Below, one piece after another: positions 25,902 through 33,632 of a stretch of 33,712 nt of DNA. Source of the DNA: Gammaproteobacteria bacterium. GTDB taxonomy: Bacteria > Pseudomonadota > Gammaproteobacteria > Pseudomonadales > IMCC2047. Position numbers and translations under genes: made by a program. Numbering within the stretch: the first letter of the stretch is position 1; every line of letters begins with the position of its first letter. The stretch is taken from NCBI GenBank assembly GCA_021773395.1, contig JAJFKB010000023.1:1-33712 (forward strand). The letters run 5' to 3'. The notes below the pieces were generated by a model. The model ran no database searches, was not told the DNA's origin, and saw only the letters and a program-made list of their open reading frames with translations.

Positions 25902-26654
25902 GTGGACAATAAAACCAACGACAAAGTCGGTGACCCCTTAGGTGTAATTGGGGTTCAGACGATTTCAAACCAGCAGCAGATTTTTAGCATTTTGTCCTCT
26001 GTACAAAAAGCACGCGCCCCTATTACCATTAAATTTGAGAATAACGACCGCTACTACACCAGCCTGATACTGCGTACCGATCTTGACGATAACTACATGA
26101 TTATTGACGAAATCGCTCCGCAAGACGGTCATCAACTGGCTATGGAGAAACGTCCCTTTTCAATACGAGGCAGCCATAAGGGCGTCAGTCTTTTCTTCCG
26201 CCCCAACGAAATAGCGGGCTCCGGCATCGAGTCGGATATTGCCTTCTATAAGATCCCTTTGCCAAAGGAGATGATCTATCAACAGCGTCGCCATGCCTAT
26301 CGTGCAATCGTAGCGCGCGCGCTGCAAATTAATGCCACACTTTCTGGCAGCCATCGGTATGGCCCATTAACCGGTCGGCTTTTTGATCTATCTCTCTCCG
26401 GTTGCCGTATTAATTTTGAAGGTGAGATCAAACCTGCACTGGTGCGTAGCGATAAGTTTGAAAGCTGTAAAATCCTACTGAACGATTTTGCTCTGAACAC
26501 CCCAGTCACCCTAAAGCATGCAACCTATATACGTGACTGGGGCGAAACAACCTGCGGATTTCAATTTGAAGGATTGGATGGCACATCACAGAAACTGATC
26601 GACCGTTTCGTCTATTTTTTACAACGCGAAGCGCGTCGCCTGGAAACCAAGTAG
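25902..26654 (+). CDS. ycgR: YcgR-type flagellar brake protein with PilZ domain
   Basis: YcgR-type proteins bind cyclic di-GMP and slow the flagellar motor through the MotA/FliG interface. The N-terminal YcgR domain (about 20-120) is followed by a PilZ domain (about 128-245). The two PilZ binding motifs are present: RxxxR within QQRRHAYR and DxSxxG within DLSLSGCRI. Length is near the family's 240-250. The start is unclear. A GTG at 25902 (250 residues) has AGG upstream and is chosen here; an in-frame TTG at 25887 is also open. A 216-bp gap after flgN suggests a separate promoter, although I find no convincing sigma-54 or sigma-28 motif. Its position at the end of the flagellar block supports a motor role. 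Confidence 0.85.
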   Translation: MDNKTNDKVGDPLGVIGVQTISNQQQIFSILSSVQKARAPITIKFENNDRYYTSLILRTDLDDNYMIIDEIAPQDGHQLAMEKRPFSIRGSHKGVSLFFRPNEIAGSGIESDIAFYKIPLPKEMIYQQRRHAYRAIVARALQINATLSGSHRYGPLTGRLFDLSLSGCRINFEGEIKPALVRSDKFESCKILLNDFALNTPVTLKHATYIRDWGETTCGFQFEGLDGTSQKLIDRFVYFLQREARRLETK

Positions 26655-26690
26655 CGCACTGCACTCCTCTACAAAATAGGCCACCAACCA

Positions 26691-28133
26691 TCAGCCAGTA
26701 AAGTAGGCTTCATTTATCCACATATGAACTGCAATACTGGCGACATACCCCAGAGCAATGACCGGCGTCCATTTAAGGTGCCCAAAGAAAGTATAGCGAC
26801 CTCGTGCCTGCCCCATCAGCGCCACTCCGGCTGCTGACCCAATAGATAACAGACTTCCGCCGACACCGGCCGTCATCGTAACCAATAACCACTGCCCTGC
26901 CGACATATCAGGGTTCATACTCAAAACAGCGAACATGACGGGAATATTATCAATAATGGCCGAGAGCACACCGACCAGAATATTTGCCTGAGTCGCGCCC
27001 CACTCCATGTACATCACTTCCGAGATCATGGCCAGGTAACCCATATAACCCAAGCCCCCCACACAGAGCACCACGCCACAAAAAAACAACAGCGTGTCCC
27101 ATTCGGCGCTAGCCACTTTGCTGAACACATCAAAGGGTACCTCGCTTCCCAGCCTTTGCAGGGCTTCATCGTCACCCTCAGCCAACGCCTGGTGTTTCTG
27201 CTTCGCCAATGAAGCAGGTGTTGTTTTCTTCAAAAAATAGCCGAAGAACTGCAGGTAAGCCAGTCCGGTCAGCATGCCGATAACTGGTGGTAAATGTAAT
27301 GCCGAATGAAAAGTAACCGCCGTTGCAATAGTGGCTAAAAACAACAGCACGATGCGCTTGGCACCACGCTTAGTCTCAACCCTATCATCACTGGCATCCG
27401 GTTTTTCCTTAGGAATAAAAAAATGCATCACCGCGGCCGGAACTACAAAGTTAACCAATGATGGAATGAACAGGGCAAAAAATGTCCAAAAATCCAGTAT
27501 GCCCTTCTGCCAAACCATCAATGTAGTAATATCGCCAAATGGGCTGAATGCACCACCCGCATTGGCGGCTACAACAATATTGATACAGGCCAGTCCGACG
27601 AACCGTTGGTTGGTGCCGCCCACCGCCATAACTACGGCGCACATCAGCAGAGCCGTTGTCAGGTTATCTGCCACCGGCGAAATAAAGAATGCCAGCCCTC
27701 CCGTCATCCAGAACAATGTTCGAAAGCTAAAGCCACGCTGCACCAGCCATGAGCGCAGCGCATCAAATACCTGGCGCTCTTCCATTGCACAGATATAAGT
27801 CATGGCTACCAACAAAAATAACATTAGCTCGGCATATTCCAGCAAGCTGTGACGTACCGCTTGCTCCACTACGTGAGGAATACCCTGTTGTGCATACACC
27901 CAGGCAATAACGGCCCAGATGATCCCCGCAGCCAGCAAAACTGGCTTGGATTTCCGCAAATGCGTCATCTCTTCCAGCATCACAAACAGATAGGCCAACA
28001 CAAAGACTCCCAAGGCGATATAGCCCGCCGGGTGCCCGGTAAGGTCCAACGTTTTAGCAGTTTCAGAAGCAATGGATAATTCAGACCAACCCAAGAGAAA
28101 ACCTAATAAAGGCAACAACAGCCCGTATCTCAC
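26691..28133 (-). CDS. nhaD: NhaD-type sodium/proton antiporter
   Basis: NhaD is an inner-membrane antiporter of the ion transporter superfamily that expels Na+ (or Li+) in exchange for protons, typical of marine and haloalkaliphilic bacteria. The 480 residues contain about 12 hydrophobic segments after a cleavable-looking or first membrane segment (LLLPLLGFLLGWSELSIA). Family signatures are FFISPVADNLTTALLMCAVV, NIVVAANAGGAFSPFGDITTLMVW and, near the C-terminus, AIIDNIPVMFAVLSM and GVGGSLLSIGSAAGVALMGQ; their polar residues (Asp, Asn, Thr) in broken helices are the likely ion path. It is monocistronic or last after the arsenosugar-type genes; the 169-bp gap upstream probably carries its promoter. 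Confidence 0.93.
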   Translation of the reverse strand: MRYGLLLPLLGFLLGWSELSIASETAKTLDLTGHPAGYIALGVFVLAYLFVMLEEMTHLRKSKPVLLAAGIIWAVIAWVYAQQGIPHVVEQAVRHSLLEYAELMLFLLVAMTYICAMEERQVFDALRSWLVQRGFSFRTLFWMTGGLAFFISPVADNLTTALLMCAVVMAVGGTNQRFVGLACINIVVAANAGGAFSPFGDITTLMVWQKGILDFWTFFALFIPSLVNFVVPAAVMHFFIPKEKPDASDDRVETKRGAKRIVLLFLATIATAVTFHSALHLPPVIGMLTGLAYLQFFGYFLKKTTPASLAKQKHQALAEGDDEALQRLGSEVPFDVFSKVASAEWDTLLFFCGVVLCVGGLGYMGYLAMISEVMYMEWGATQANILVGVLSAIIDNIPVMFAVLSMNPDMSAGQWLLVTMTAGVGGSLLSIGSAAGVALMGQARGRYTFFGHLKWTPVIALGYVASIAVHMWINEAYFTG

Positions 28134-28183
28134 GATTAAATTCCTTTCGATAGTTTTAGCAATGGTTTTAGCGATAGCATGAA

Positions 28184-28198
28184 GGGAGCAGATCTCCC
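28184..28198. other. Small hairpin between nhaD and the glycosyltransferase gene
   Basis: GGGAG-5 nt-CTCCC inverted repeat in the 169-bp gap (28134-28302). A poorly matched pair of TTTTAGC units lies nearby. It could be a weak terminator of the upstream genes on the minus strand; no T run follows. Confidence 0.3.
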
Positions 28199-28302
28199 AC
28201 CAGACAAACCGAAATAATTTCAGCCTGCCTAACGGTCACCAAATATACACCAGGATCTGCACGCTGGGTTATTCATTACATTTATTGTGGCTATTTTTAC
28301 CC

Positions 28303-28944
28303 CTAAACAGCCCAATCTGGATCGAGCAAAATCAAGCGCCGATAATCCACCTCACGATCCACGTCCCACAGAATAGGCAACTCCTGGACAGACCAGCCTA
28401 TTTTATTGGCAATCGCCTTGGTTTGTTTGAGCACCCTGGCACTCCCCCATTCAATACCTGAAAACAACCGAGCTTCTGGCTTGCGCATACCAATCAACAC
28501 ATAACCACCATCCTCAGCAGGCCCCAGCGCCAGGCTTGAATCCGCTCCGGCATCTGCCATCTTGGCAGCCGCCTGCTCCAGATATCCAGCATCTATTTCG
28601 GGACTATCACTTCCTATAACAATAACAAATTCATAGTGTTGAAGCGCTTTATTAATAGCATTTCTCATTCTATCACCGAGCGTATCTCCCCACTGAACAC
28701 GAATATCGATTGGATATTTTTTGCTTAGATCGTCTAAAAAATCGTCCTTCTCCGCGACCTCACTTAACCATAGTTGCACGGGGCATAACTCAGCTTCACA
28801 GCAGATTTGAGTGACCGAAGTCATGAGTTTTTTATGCAGCAACAAAGCTCTTTCCTCACCAATTGAAGTGGCAAGTCTTGTTTTTACCTGCCCCTTAGTC
28901 GGCCTCTTGGCAAACTGAATAATACAACCCCGCGGATACTTCAC
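28303..28944 (-). CDS. TIGR04282-type glycosyltransferase (DUF2064)
   Basis: The 213-residue protein belongs to the nucleotidyl/glycosyltransferase-like family named TIGR04282 for its link to arsenosugar biosynthesis. Motifs are IIQFAKRPTKGQVKTRLA at the N-terminus (nucleotide-binding, Lys/Arg rich), FVIVIGSDSPEIDAGYL (the DSP acidic site) and LGPAEDGGYVLIGM. The C-terminal motif is DVDREVDYRRL. I place the start at a GTG whose bases overlap the stop of the upstream gene by 4 (28941-28944). The open frame extends further to 29112, but that part merely overlaps the neighbour in another frame. Substrate is unknown; the pairing with arsS suggests the sugar part of an organoarsenical. Confidence 0.87.
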   Translation of the reverse strand: MKYPRGCIIQFAKRPTKGQVKTRLATSIGEERALLLHKKLMTSVTQICCEAELCPVQLWLSEVAEKDDFLDDLSKKYPIDIRVQWGDTLGDRMRNAINKALQHYEFVIVIGSDSPEIDAGYLEQAAAKMADAGADSSLALGPAEDGGYVLIGMRKPEARLFSGIEWGSARVLKQTKAIANKIGWSVQELPILWDVDREVDYRRLILLDPDWAV

Positions 28945-29648
28945 AGCACATCCCTTTGGTAGTACGCAGGTCGGTAATACTGGCTGACCAACCGTTCTGG
29001 ACTGACGCCAATAAAGAAAAGCAATCGTAGTTTCCACATCAGTAGGATGGTCCGCGTCACTCCTCTCTGCTCCCAGTGGCGACTTGAGGTCACCAGCTTT
29101 GATGTAAGGCATAATGGGCGACCTGTGCGCTTCAGGCGCTTACTTAGCTCGACATCTTCCATTAGAGGGATAGATGCAAACCCACCAAGCTCCTCAAACA
29201 GCGCTCGCCTGACAAAAATTGCCTGATCACCGGTTGCTATGGAGGTAAGCCTTGATCTCAAATTCATCATCCGTTCGACTAACCGCAGTAATCGATGATT
29301 GCCGCTCAGGGCAACATCAAACCGCCCCCATCCTCGGCCCTCTGCAATCACTTGACGCTGCCAAAGCGCTACAAAATCGGTTGGCAACTGCGAATCAGCG
29401 TGGAGAAACAACAGCCAGTCACCCTGCGCCTGCGCAGCCGCCTGATTCATTTGCAGGGCTCTGCCTGGCCCGCCCTGCAACTGCTTATCACAAAAGGGAG
29501 TCGCTAAAGAGATTGTGTCGTCCTCGCTACCCCCATCAGCCAAAATAATTTCACCCTGCAACTGATCAGCATAATCACGCAATGGTCGCAGAGTTCGCAC
29601 AATAGACTGCTGCTCGTTAAGTGCAGGAATAATAAAGCTAATCGACAT
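28941..29648 (-). CDS. TIGR04283-type family 2 glycosyltransferase
   Basis: The 235-residue protein has a GT-A fold. It starts MSISFIIPALNEQQSIVRTL with the nucleotide-binding EIILADGGSEDDT, then GGPGRALQMNQAA, and the metal-binding LLFLHADSQLP. ATGDQAIFVRRALFEELGG and PLMEDVELSKRLKRTG follow, which define this family (TIGR04283, arsenosugar-associated). A short hydrophobic stretch near the C-terminus (LLMWKLRLLFFIGVSP) may touch the membrane. It starts 23 bases after arsS and overlaps the next glycosyltransferase by 4 bases, so the three form one operon. The real sugar donor and acceptor have not been shown for most members. Confidence 0.9.
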   Translation of the reverse strand: MSISFIIPALNEQQSIVRTLRPLRDYADQLQGEIILADGGSEDDTISLATPFCDKQLQGGPGRALQMNQAAAQAQGDWLLFLHADSQLPTDFVALWQRQVIAEGRGWGRFDVALSGNHRLLRLVERMMNLRSRLTSIATGDQAIFVRRALFEELGGFASIPLMEDVELSKRLKRTGRPLCLTSKLVTSSRHWEQRGVTRTILLMWKLRLLFFIGVSPERLVSQYYRPAYYQRDVL

Positions 29649-29671
29649 AGATTTGTTTTGCGCAGATCTGC

Positions 29672-30634
29672 TCAGGATAAAGCCCCCCCGCAGCTGCTAC
29701 CTTGCCCAGCCGAGCAACCATAGCAGTGATCTGCAACGGCAATGGCCGCCCCTTCCAGATCACTATCGAGCAAATCTCTTAGGTGTGTGCTCGGTTTATC
29801 TGTAGCCAACAAGGGAAGATTGAGCATTTGGTTAAAATCACAGTCATACACAAAACCCTGCCAATCGACACTGATCATATTTCGGCACATTAGAGTACTC
29901 AGGTTAGCGGGCGCATAATTATCCTTCAGTAACTGCATATAGGGTTTAAACTGCCCCTTCGATACCAGCGTACTGCCAAACCGACTAATCGGCATATTAG
30001 CCAATGCAAAAAGTTGATTGAATACGATACCGTGCTGCGCGTAGAGCTCACGCTTGTAGTCCACTTCCAGTTTCTGCTGCGGTGGTGGCAGGAAAGGACC
30101 TGTGGGGTTGTATACCAGATTAAGGGTTAACCCACTCTTTTCTTGCCCATAACCCAACGCATTGAGGCGCTGCAGTGCTTTTACGCTCTCTGAAAAAACG
30201 CCTTTGCCACGCTGCTTATCGACATTTTGCTCCGAATAACAGGGCAAAGAAGCCGTCACTATAACCTGTTGATCAGCAAGAAATTCAGCACATTCCTCAT
30301 AGCCCGGTTCGATTAATATCGTAGGGTTGCAGCGATCCATGACCGAAACACCCAGCTTTCTTGCCTCAATCACAAGATGCTTAAATTGAGGATTCATTTC
30401 CGGTGAGCCGCCAGTCAGATCCAACAGCTCAATCTTCCGCCTTTCAATGAAATCAAGCACCAGCTCGATATTTGCTCGATCCATCAGCTCGGTGCGCCGC
30501 GGGCCAGCGTTAACATGACAATGGGTGCAGCTTAAATTGCACAGATAGCCCAGGTTGACCTGCAGGGTTTCCAGCTTGGTGCGATGAACAGAAGGGAAAT
30601 CAGAACGGGCTAACAGCGGCCTGGTATCTAGCAT
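29672..30634 (-). CDS. arsS: Arsenosugar biosynthesis radical SAM protein ArsS
   Basis: The ArsS family is a radical S-adenosylmethionine enzyme thought to attach a 5'-deoxyadenosyl group to dimethylarsenite on the way to arsenosugars. The sequence has the radical SAM cluster motif CNLSCTHC (Cys32, 36 and 39 from the chosen start) after LQVNLGY, then the GGSPEMNP motif. Cysteine-rich C-terminal signatures are CRNMISVDWQGFVYDCDFN and the ending HCYGCSAGQGSSCGG, typical of ArsS and probably binding extra iron-sulfur clusters. I use the ATG at 30634 (320 residues), preceded by AAGG. A TTG two codons earlier is possible. No methyltransferase arsM or ars repressor is in the window, so substrate supply must come from elsewhere. 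Confidence 0.92.
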   Translation of the reverse strand: MLDTRPLLARSDFPSVHRTKLETLQVNLGYLCNLSCTHCHVNAGPRRTELMDRANIELVLDFIERRKIELLDLTGGSPEMNPQFKHLVIEARKLGVSVMDRCNPTILIEPGYEECAEFLADQQVIVTASLPCYSEQNVDKQRGKGVFSESVKALQRLNALGYGQEKSGLTLNLVYNPTGPFLPPPQQKLEVDYKRELYAQHGIVFNQLFALANMPISRFGSTLVSKGQFKPYMQLLKDNYAPANLSTLMCRNMISVDWQGFVYDCDFNQMLNLPLLATDKPSTHLRDLLDSDLEGAAIAVADHCYGCSAGQGSSCGGALS

Positions 30635-30662
30635 TAGCAAACCTTAAATAGAATCACTTATT

Positions 30663-30679
30663 GTCCGGCAAACCCGGAC
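30663..30679. other. Small hairpin between htpX and arsS
   Basis: Perfect 6-bp stem GTCCGG / CCGGAC with a 5-base loop, between the htpX stop (30763) and the arsS start. On the minus strand no T run follows, so it may be part of the arsS promoter/leader rather than a terminator. A further C/G-rich CCCGG...CCCGGG pair occurs nearby. Confidence 0.3.
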
Positions 30680-30762
30680 CTTTAAATTCAAATACCCGGA
30701 TGACCCCGGCGATGACTATATTTGCGGGAGCCCGGGTGGCGTGAGCGATGGTAATAAGCGAC

Positions 30763-31647
30763 TTAACTTTCCTGCAACGCTCTAATCCGCTCATCCAGCG
30801 GTGGGTGCGACATAAACAAACGCATGAATCCCTGTTTGATGCCAGTGCCCTTAATGCCAAACGCTACCAGCGTATCAGACATCTCGCTGGGCGCATCATA
30901 TTCTGATTTAAGTCGCGCCAGCGCACCGATCATTGCGCCTCGTCCGGCAAGACTGGCACCCGCTGCATCCGCCCGGTACTCGCGCCAACGGGAAAACCAC
31001 ATCACAATCATCGACGCGAGTAGACCCAGAATTAGTTCGGCAACAATAGTGGTGATGTAATAGCCAATACCATGGCCACGCTCAGTCTTGAATATCACAC
31101 GATTCACAGTATGCCCGATTACCCTGGCGAAAAACATGACAAAGGTATTCACCACCCCCTGAATCAGAGTTAGCGTGATCATATCACCATTTGCAACATG
31201 GCCGATTTCATGCGCCAACACTGCCCGGACCTCCTCCCGGTCAAAACGGCTGAGCAACCCGGTGCTTACCGCCACCAATGCATTGTTGCGATTCCAGCCC
31301 GTGGCAAAGGCATTGGACTGCTCAGAACGAAACACCCCGACTTCCGGCATGCCAATACCCGATTGTTCCGCAAGTCTTTTAACTTCAGCAACCAACCAAC
31401 GCTCCGGCTCATTAGCCGGTTGTTCTATTAGCTGCACCCCCATAGAGCGCTTCGCCATCCACTTGGAAATAAAGAGCGAAATTAAAGAACCGCTAACGCC
31501 AAACACCGCACAGAACACCAGCAGCGCCGTCAAATTCAAGTCAATTCCATTTGCCGCCATGAAGGAATTAAAACCCAGCAGACTCAGGGTAATATTGGCG
31601 ACGAACAAAACCGCCAGGTTAGTCGCAATAAACAGCAAAATACGCAT
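30763..31647 (-). CDS. htpX: Membrane-bound zinc protease HtpX
   Basis: HtpX is an inner-membrane M48 metalloprotease that degrades misfolded membrane proteins with FtsH. The 294 residues (E. coli 293) have two N-terminal membrane segments (about 4-25 and 39-62). The active site HEIGH is at 146-150 (LAHEIGHVANGD). Two further hydrophobic segments follow (about 160-178 and 196-216), and the third zinc ligand is probably Glu223 in WREYRADAAGA. The C-terminus has LFMSHPPLDERIRAL, the family end motif. The ATG at 31647 gives the classical MRILLFIATN start. It is upstream of arsS on the same strand with a 128-bp gap; no functional link is evident. Confidence 0.97.
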   Translation of the reverse strand: MRILLFIATNLAVLFVANITLSLLGFNSFMAANGIDLNLTALLVFCAVFGVSGSLISLFISKWMAKRSMGVQLIEQPANEPERWLVAEVKRLAEQSGIGMPEVGVFRSEQSNAFATGWNRNNALVAVSTGLLSRFDREEVRAVLAHEIGHVANGDMITLTLIQGVVNTFVMFFARVIGHTVNRVIFKTERGHGIGYYITTIVAELILGLLASMIVMWFSRWREYRADAAGASLAGRGAMIGALARLKSEYDAPSEMSDTLVAFGIKGTGIKQGFMRLFMSHPPLDERIRALQES

Positions 31648-31834
31648 AGTTGCCCTTCTACTCCATTTAATAATATTCGAACGCTTTGACCCTTTATGCG
31701 GCCAATTCTATCCCTTTCAATGGCATAAGAAAGCAAATAACTTAGGTTTTAACTAAACAGCAAAGCGTCATTTAAAGGGAGGATCGGAGTGAGGATGGGA
31801 ATAAAGACAAGAGTGAGGGTGAATATGCATACAC

Positions 31835-31869
31835 AAGGGATCGGATTAGATCTAGATCTACGATCCCTT
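31835..31869. terminator. Stem-loop after the unknown membrane protein gene
   Basis: Perfect 9-bp inverted repeat AAGGGATCG / CGATCCCTT around a 17-base loop that itself contains the palindrome AGATCTAGATCT. It starts 14 bases past the stop of the gene ending at 31883 (minus strand). No T run follows, so it could terminate transcription weakly or serve as a protein-binding palindrome. Confidence 0.45.
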
Positions 31870-31882
31870 ATTGGGAAATGTG

Positions 31883-33112
31883 TTAGTTGCCTGTACTAAC
31901 CTTGCGTACTAGCGGCCATTTATCAAAAAAAGTATTCAAAAAGAGTAGCGTCATCAGTAGCGCAAATTGCCCCGCCAGAATTCCCAACGGAGAAACGCCT
32001 ATTCCCAGATCGTTAGCACCATAGGGGATCAGCTGGTAAGTTTTAATCCAGATCACACCGTAAATCGTGCCACCGACGAACCAGATCGCAATTCGACTCA
32101 AAACACGTGCAGCCTGATTAGGTACTCGCTTCGGGCTCGGGTAGTCATCAAACAAATGATGCCAGGCCAGCATAAAGACAATCACCGAGAGCTCCAACGA
32201 AGACACCACCACATCAATGGGAGGCCCTTTAACTAACTCTAACGGCTCGATAATTGCACGCACAATAGGCGGCATAGCAAAACCGGCAGCTACCGCAATT
32301 ATAAAACCGGCAATCCCCATCCAAGGCTGTTTCTTGGCGAAGAAACGCATCGGATATAGCTCCGCACCCTCAACCGGCATAATCGCAAAAATCACATAAG
32401 CCTGACAAAAGGCAATAAATGCTGGCCAATTTCCGAACGGCGGACTAACCACCTCATGATGCCCCAGGCTCAGCTTCATCCAACTGGGCACTATCATCGC
32501 CATCCACACAATCCAGGTTACCGCAATGCCCATCGCCAGGACACCGTACCCATCGGTCGGGCTATCCGTTTTACCGGCAAAAGGCCATTTGAGAAGCAGT
32601 GATACAAGAGGAATTTGCGCGACAATCACCGATAGCGCATAAAAATTGGAGGTTTCCCAACCTTCAATCGCCAAATGAATTTCCTCAATTGACTCCGGCA
32701 TAAACATCAAGGCAAGACTAAACGGCTTCCACCAGATTCCCAGCAGGCTGATTAACACCAGAAAAGCAACCACACCCATAAACCAGGCAACTAACGTATA
32801 CCAGATCCCCGCCCAGGGCTGACGGTCGGTAATAAAAGTCTTACCGTAATTTCCCATCACCAGCGTCATCCAGATCCAGGTGTTAATCACCATCCAGAAA
32901 AAGGCTCCTTCAGCAACGACACCCGTCAACTTGCGAGTTAATCCAGGATCCAACGACGCTGCCGTCGGCCCAATCACTCCCAAATAGAGATTTTGTACAA
33001 CCAATGACCAGATTGGCCATATCAGATTGGCCGCCACAAAACTCAGAGCCAGCGCCGCAAACCCCGTACCAAGTGGCCCCTGGAAAACACGCTTGATTTC
33101 AACTTGCCCCAC
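31883..33112 (-). CDS. Polytopic inner-membrane protein of unknown function
   Basis: I do not recognise this 409-residue protein. It has about 10-11 strongly hydrophobic segments (for example residues 18-45, 70-88, 105-130, 165-180, 200-220, 240-258, 285-305 and 375-400) and is rich in Trp and Gly. No nucleotide-binding, heme or transporter signature is visible. Polar residues inside segments include SLGHHEVV, a conserved-looking MPVEGAELYPM loop and LAWHHLFDDYPSPKRVP; the His and acidic residues there could bind a metal or ligand. The GTG start at 33112 follows GGAGG at 6 bases, a strong ribosome site, so the gene is probably real and expressed. It stands alone between htpX and tRNA-Arg(CCT). 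A transporter or a membrane subunit of an enzyme complex are both possible. Confidence 0.75.
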   Translation of the reverse strand: MGQVEIKRVFQGPLGTGFAALALSFVAANLIWPIWSLVVQNLYLGVIGPTAASLDPGLTRKLTGVVAEGAFFWMVINTWIWMTLVMGNYGKTFITDRQPWAGIWYTLVAWFMGVVAFLVLISLLGIWWKPFSLALMFMPESIEEIHLAIEGWETSNFYALSVIVAQIPLVSLLLKWPFAGKTDSPTDGYGVLAMGIAVTWIVWMAMIVPSWMKLSLGHHEVVSPPFGNWPAFIAFCQAYVIFAIMPVEGAELYPMRFFAKKQPWMGIAGFIIAVAAGFAMPPIVRAIIEPLELVKGPPIDVVVSSLELSVIVFMLAWHHLFDDYPSPKRVPNQAARVLSRIAIWFVGGTIYGVIWIKTYQLIPYGANDLGIGVSPLGILAGQFALLMTLLFLNTFFDKWPLVRKVSTGN

Positions 33113-33491
33113 TAGAAACCTCCCCCTAATTTTTTATTAATTCGGTGTAACTCCGGTTTTCATACTGATTCATGCAAATCATAACCCACCGCACACTTAT
33201 GCAAACCCCAGACGCTAAATTGGCTATATTCATTGGAGTCGCCCCTATCAACCATCCAAATAACCAAAAATCACGAAAAATGCATAATATATTTCATCTT
33301 GAACAAAGTCCACATGCATTATATTTCTATCAACAAATGAGATCTAACGCTATTCATACTGCGCTGTCCAGAAATACCCTTTTGCTTAGATTTAATTGGA
33401 CAGAGCAACAAAACACACACTAGAAGAAATATTGAATTCACGGTAGCGACACCTAAACCGAATCAGTAGAATAGCGCACATCTACCGACAC
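33113..33491. other. 379-bp intergenic region, A+T rich, with paired ATGCAT-type repeats
   Basis: The region lies between the GTG of the membrane protein (minus strand) and tRNA-Arg(CCT). It holds two near-identical boxes, ATGCATAATATATTTC (33280-33295) and ATGCATTATATTTC (33314-33327), whose starts are 34 bases apart. An 83-codon open frame (33172-33423, plus strand) covers them but has no recognisable motif and no good ribosome site, so I do not call it. The promoters of the tRNA and of the membrane protein should be here. Confidence 0.4.
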
Positions 33492-33568
33492 GCTCCGGTG
33501 GCACAGCTGGATAGCGCAGCCCCCTCCTAAGGGGCAGGTCAGAGGTTCGAATCCTCTCCGGAGCGCCA
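33492..33568 (+). tRNA. tRNA-Arg (anticodon CCT)
   Basis: The 77-nt sequence begins GCTCCGGTGGCACAGCTGG and ends CCGGAGCGCCA. Acceptor arms GCTCCGG/CCGGAGC pair fully, the anticodon stem CCCCT/AGGGG region encloses CTCCTAA, the T arm is AGAGGTTCGAATCCTCT, and CCA is encoded. It reads AGG codons. Its 3' end carries the att-like core and it is followed directly by an insertion sequence end. Confidence 0.96.
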
Positions 33569-33580
33569 ATTAAATCAAGG
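33563..33580 (+). repeat. Att-like core at the tRNA-Arg(CCT) 3' end, second inverted copy
   Basis: GCGCCAATTAAATCAAGG, identical to the minus strand of 2972-2989. It spans the encoded CCA and 13 bases of 3' flank, and is followed at once by the TG of an insertion sequence end. Confidence 0.5.
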
Positions 33581-33582
33581 TG

Positions 33583-33632
33583 TATACCGAGGACAAGGTT
33601 TACACTTTATACCGGAGACATAGTTAACACTT
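33583..33632. repeat. Two imperfect 25-bp tandem units in the IS end
   Basis: Units 33583-33607 and 33608-33632 differ at 5 of 25 positions. They share TATACC, GACA and ACACTT blocks and lie at the very tip of the element. Confidence 0.65.

Noticed and set aside
28945-29112. N-terminal extension of the TIGR04282-type protein
   Set aside because: It overlaps the upstream glycosyltransferase gene and carries no family sequence; the GTG with 4-base overlap gives the expected N-terminus.
33172-33423. 83-codon open frame upstream of tRNA-Arg(CCT)
   Set aside because: No ribosome site, no motif and low-complexity composition. It covers likely promoter elements.
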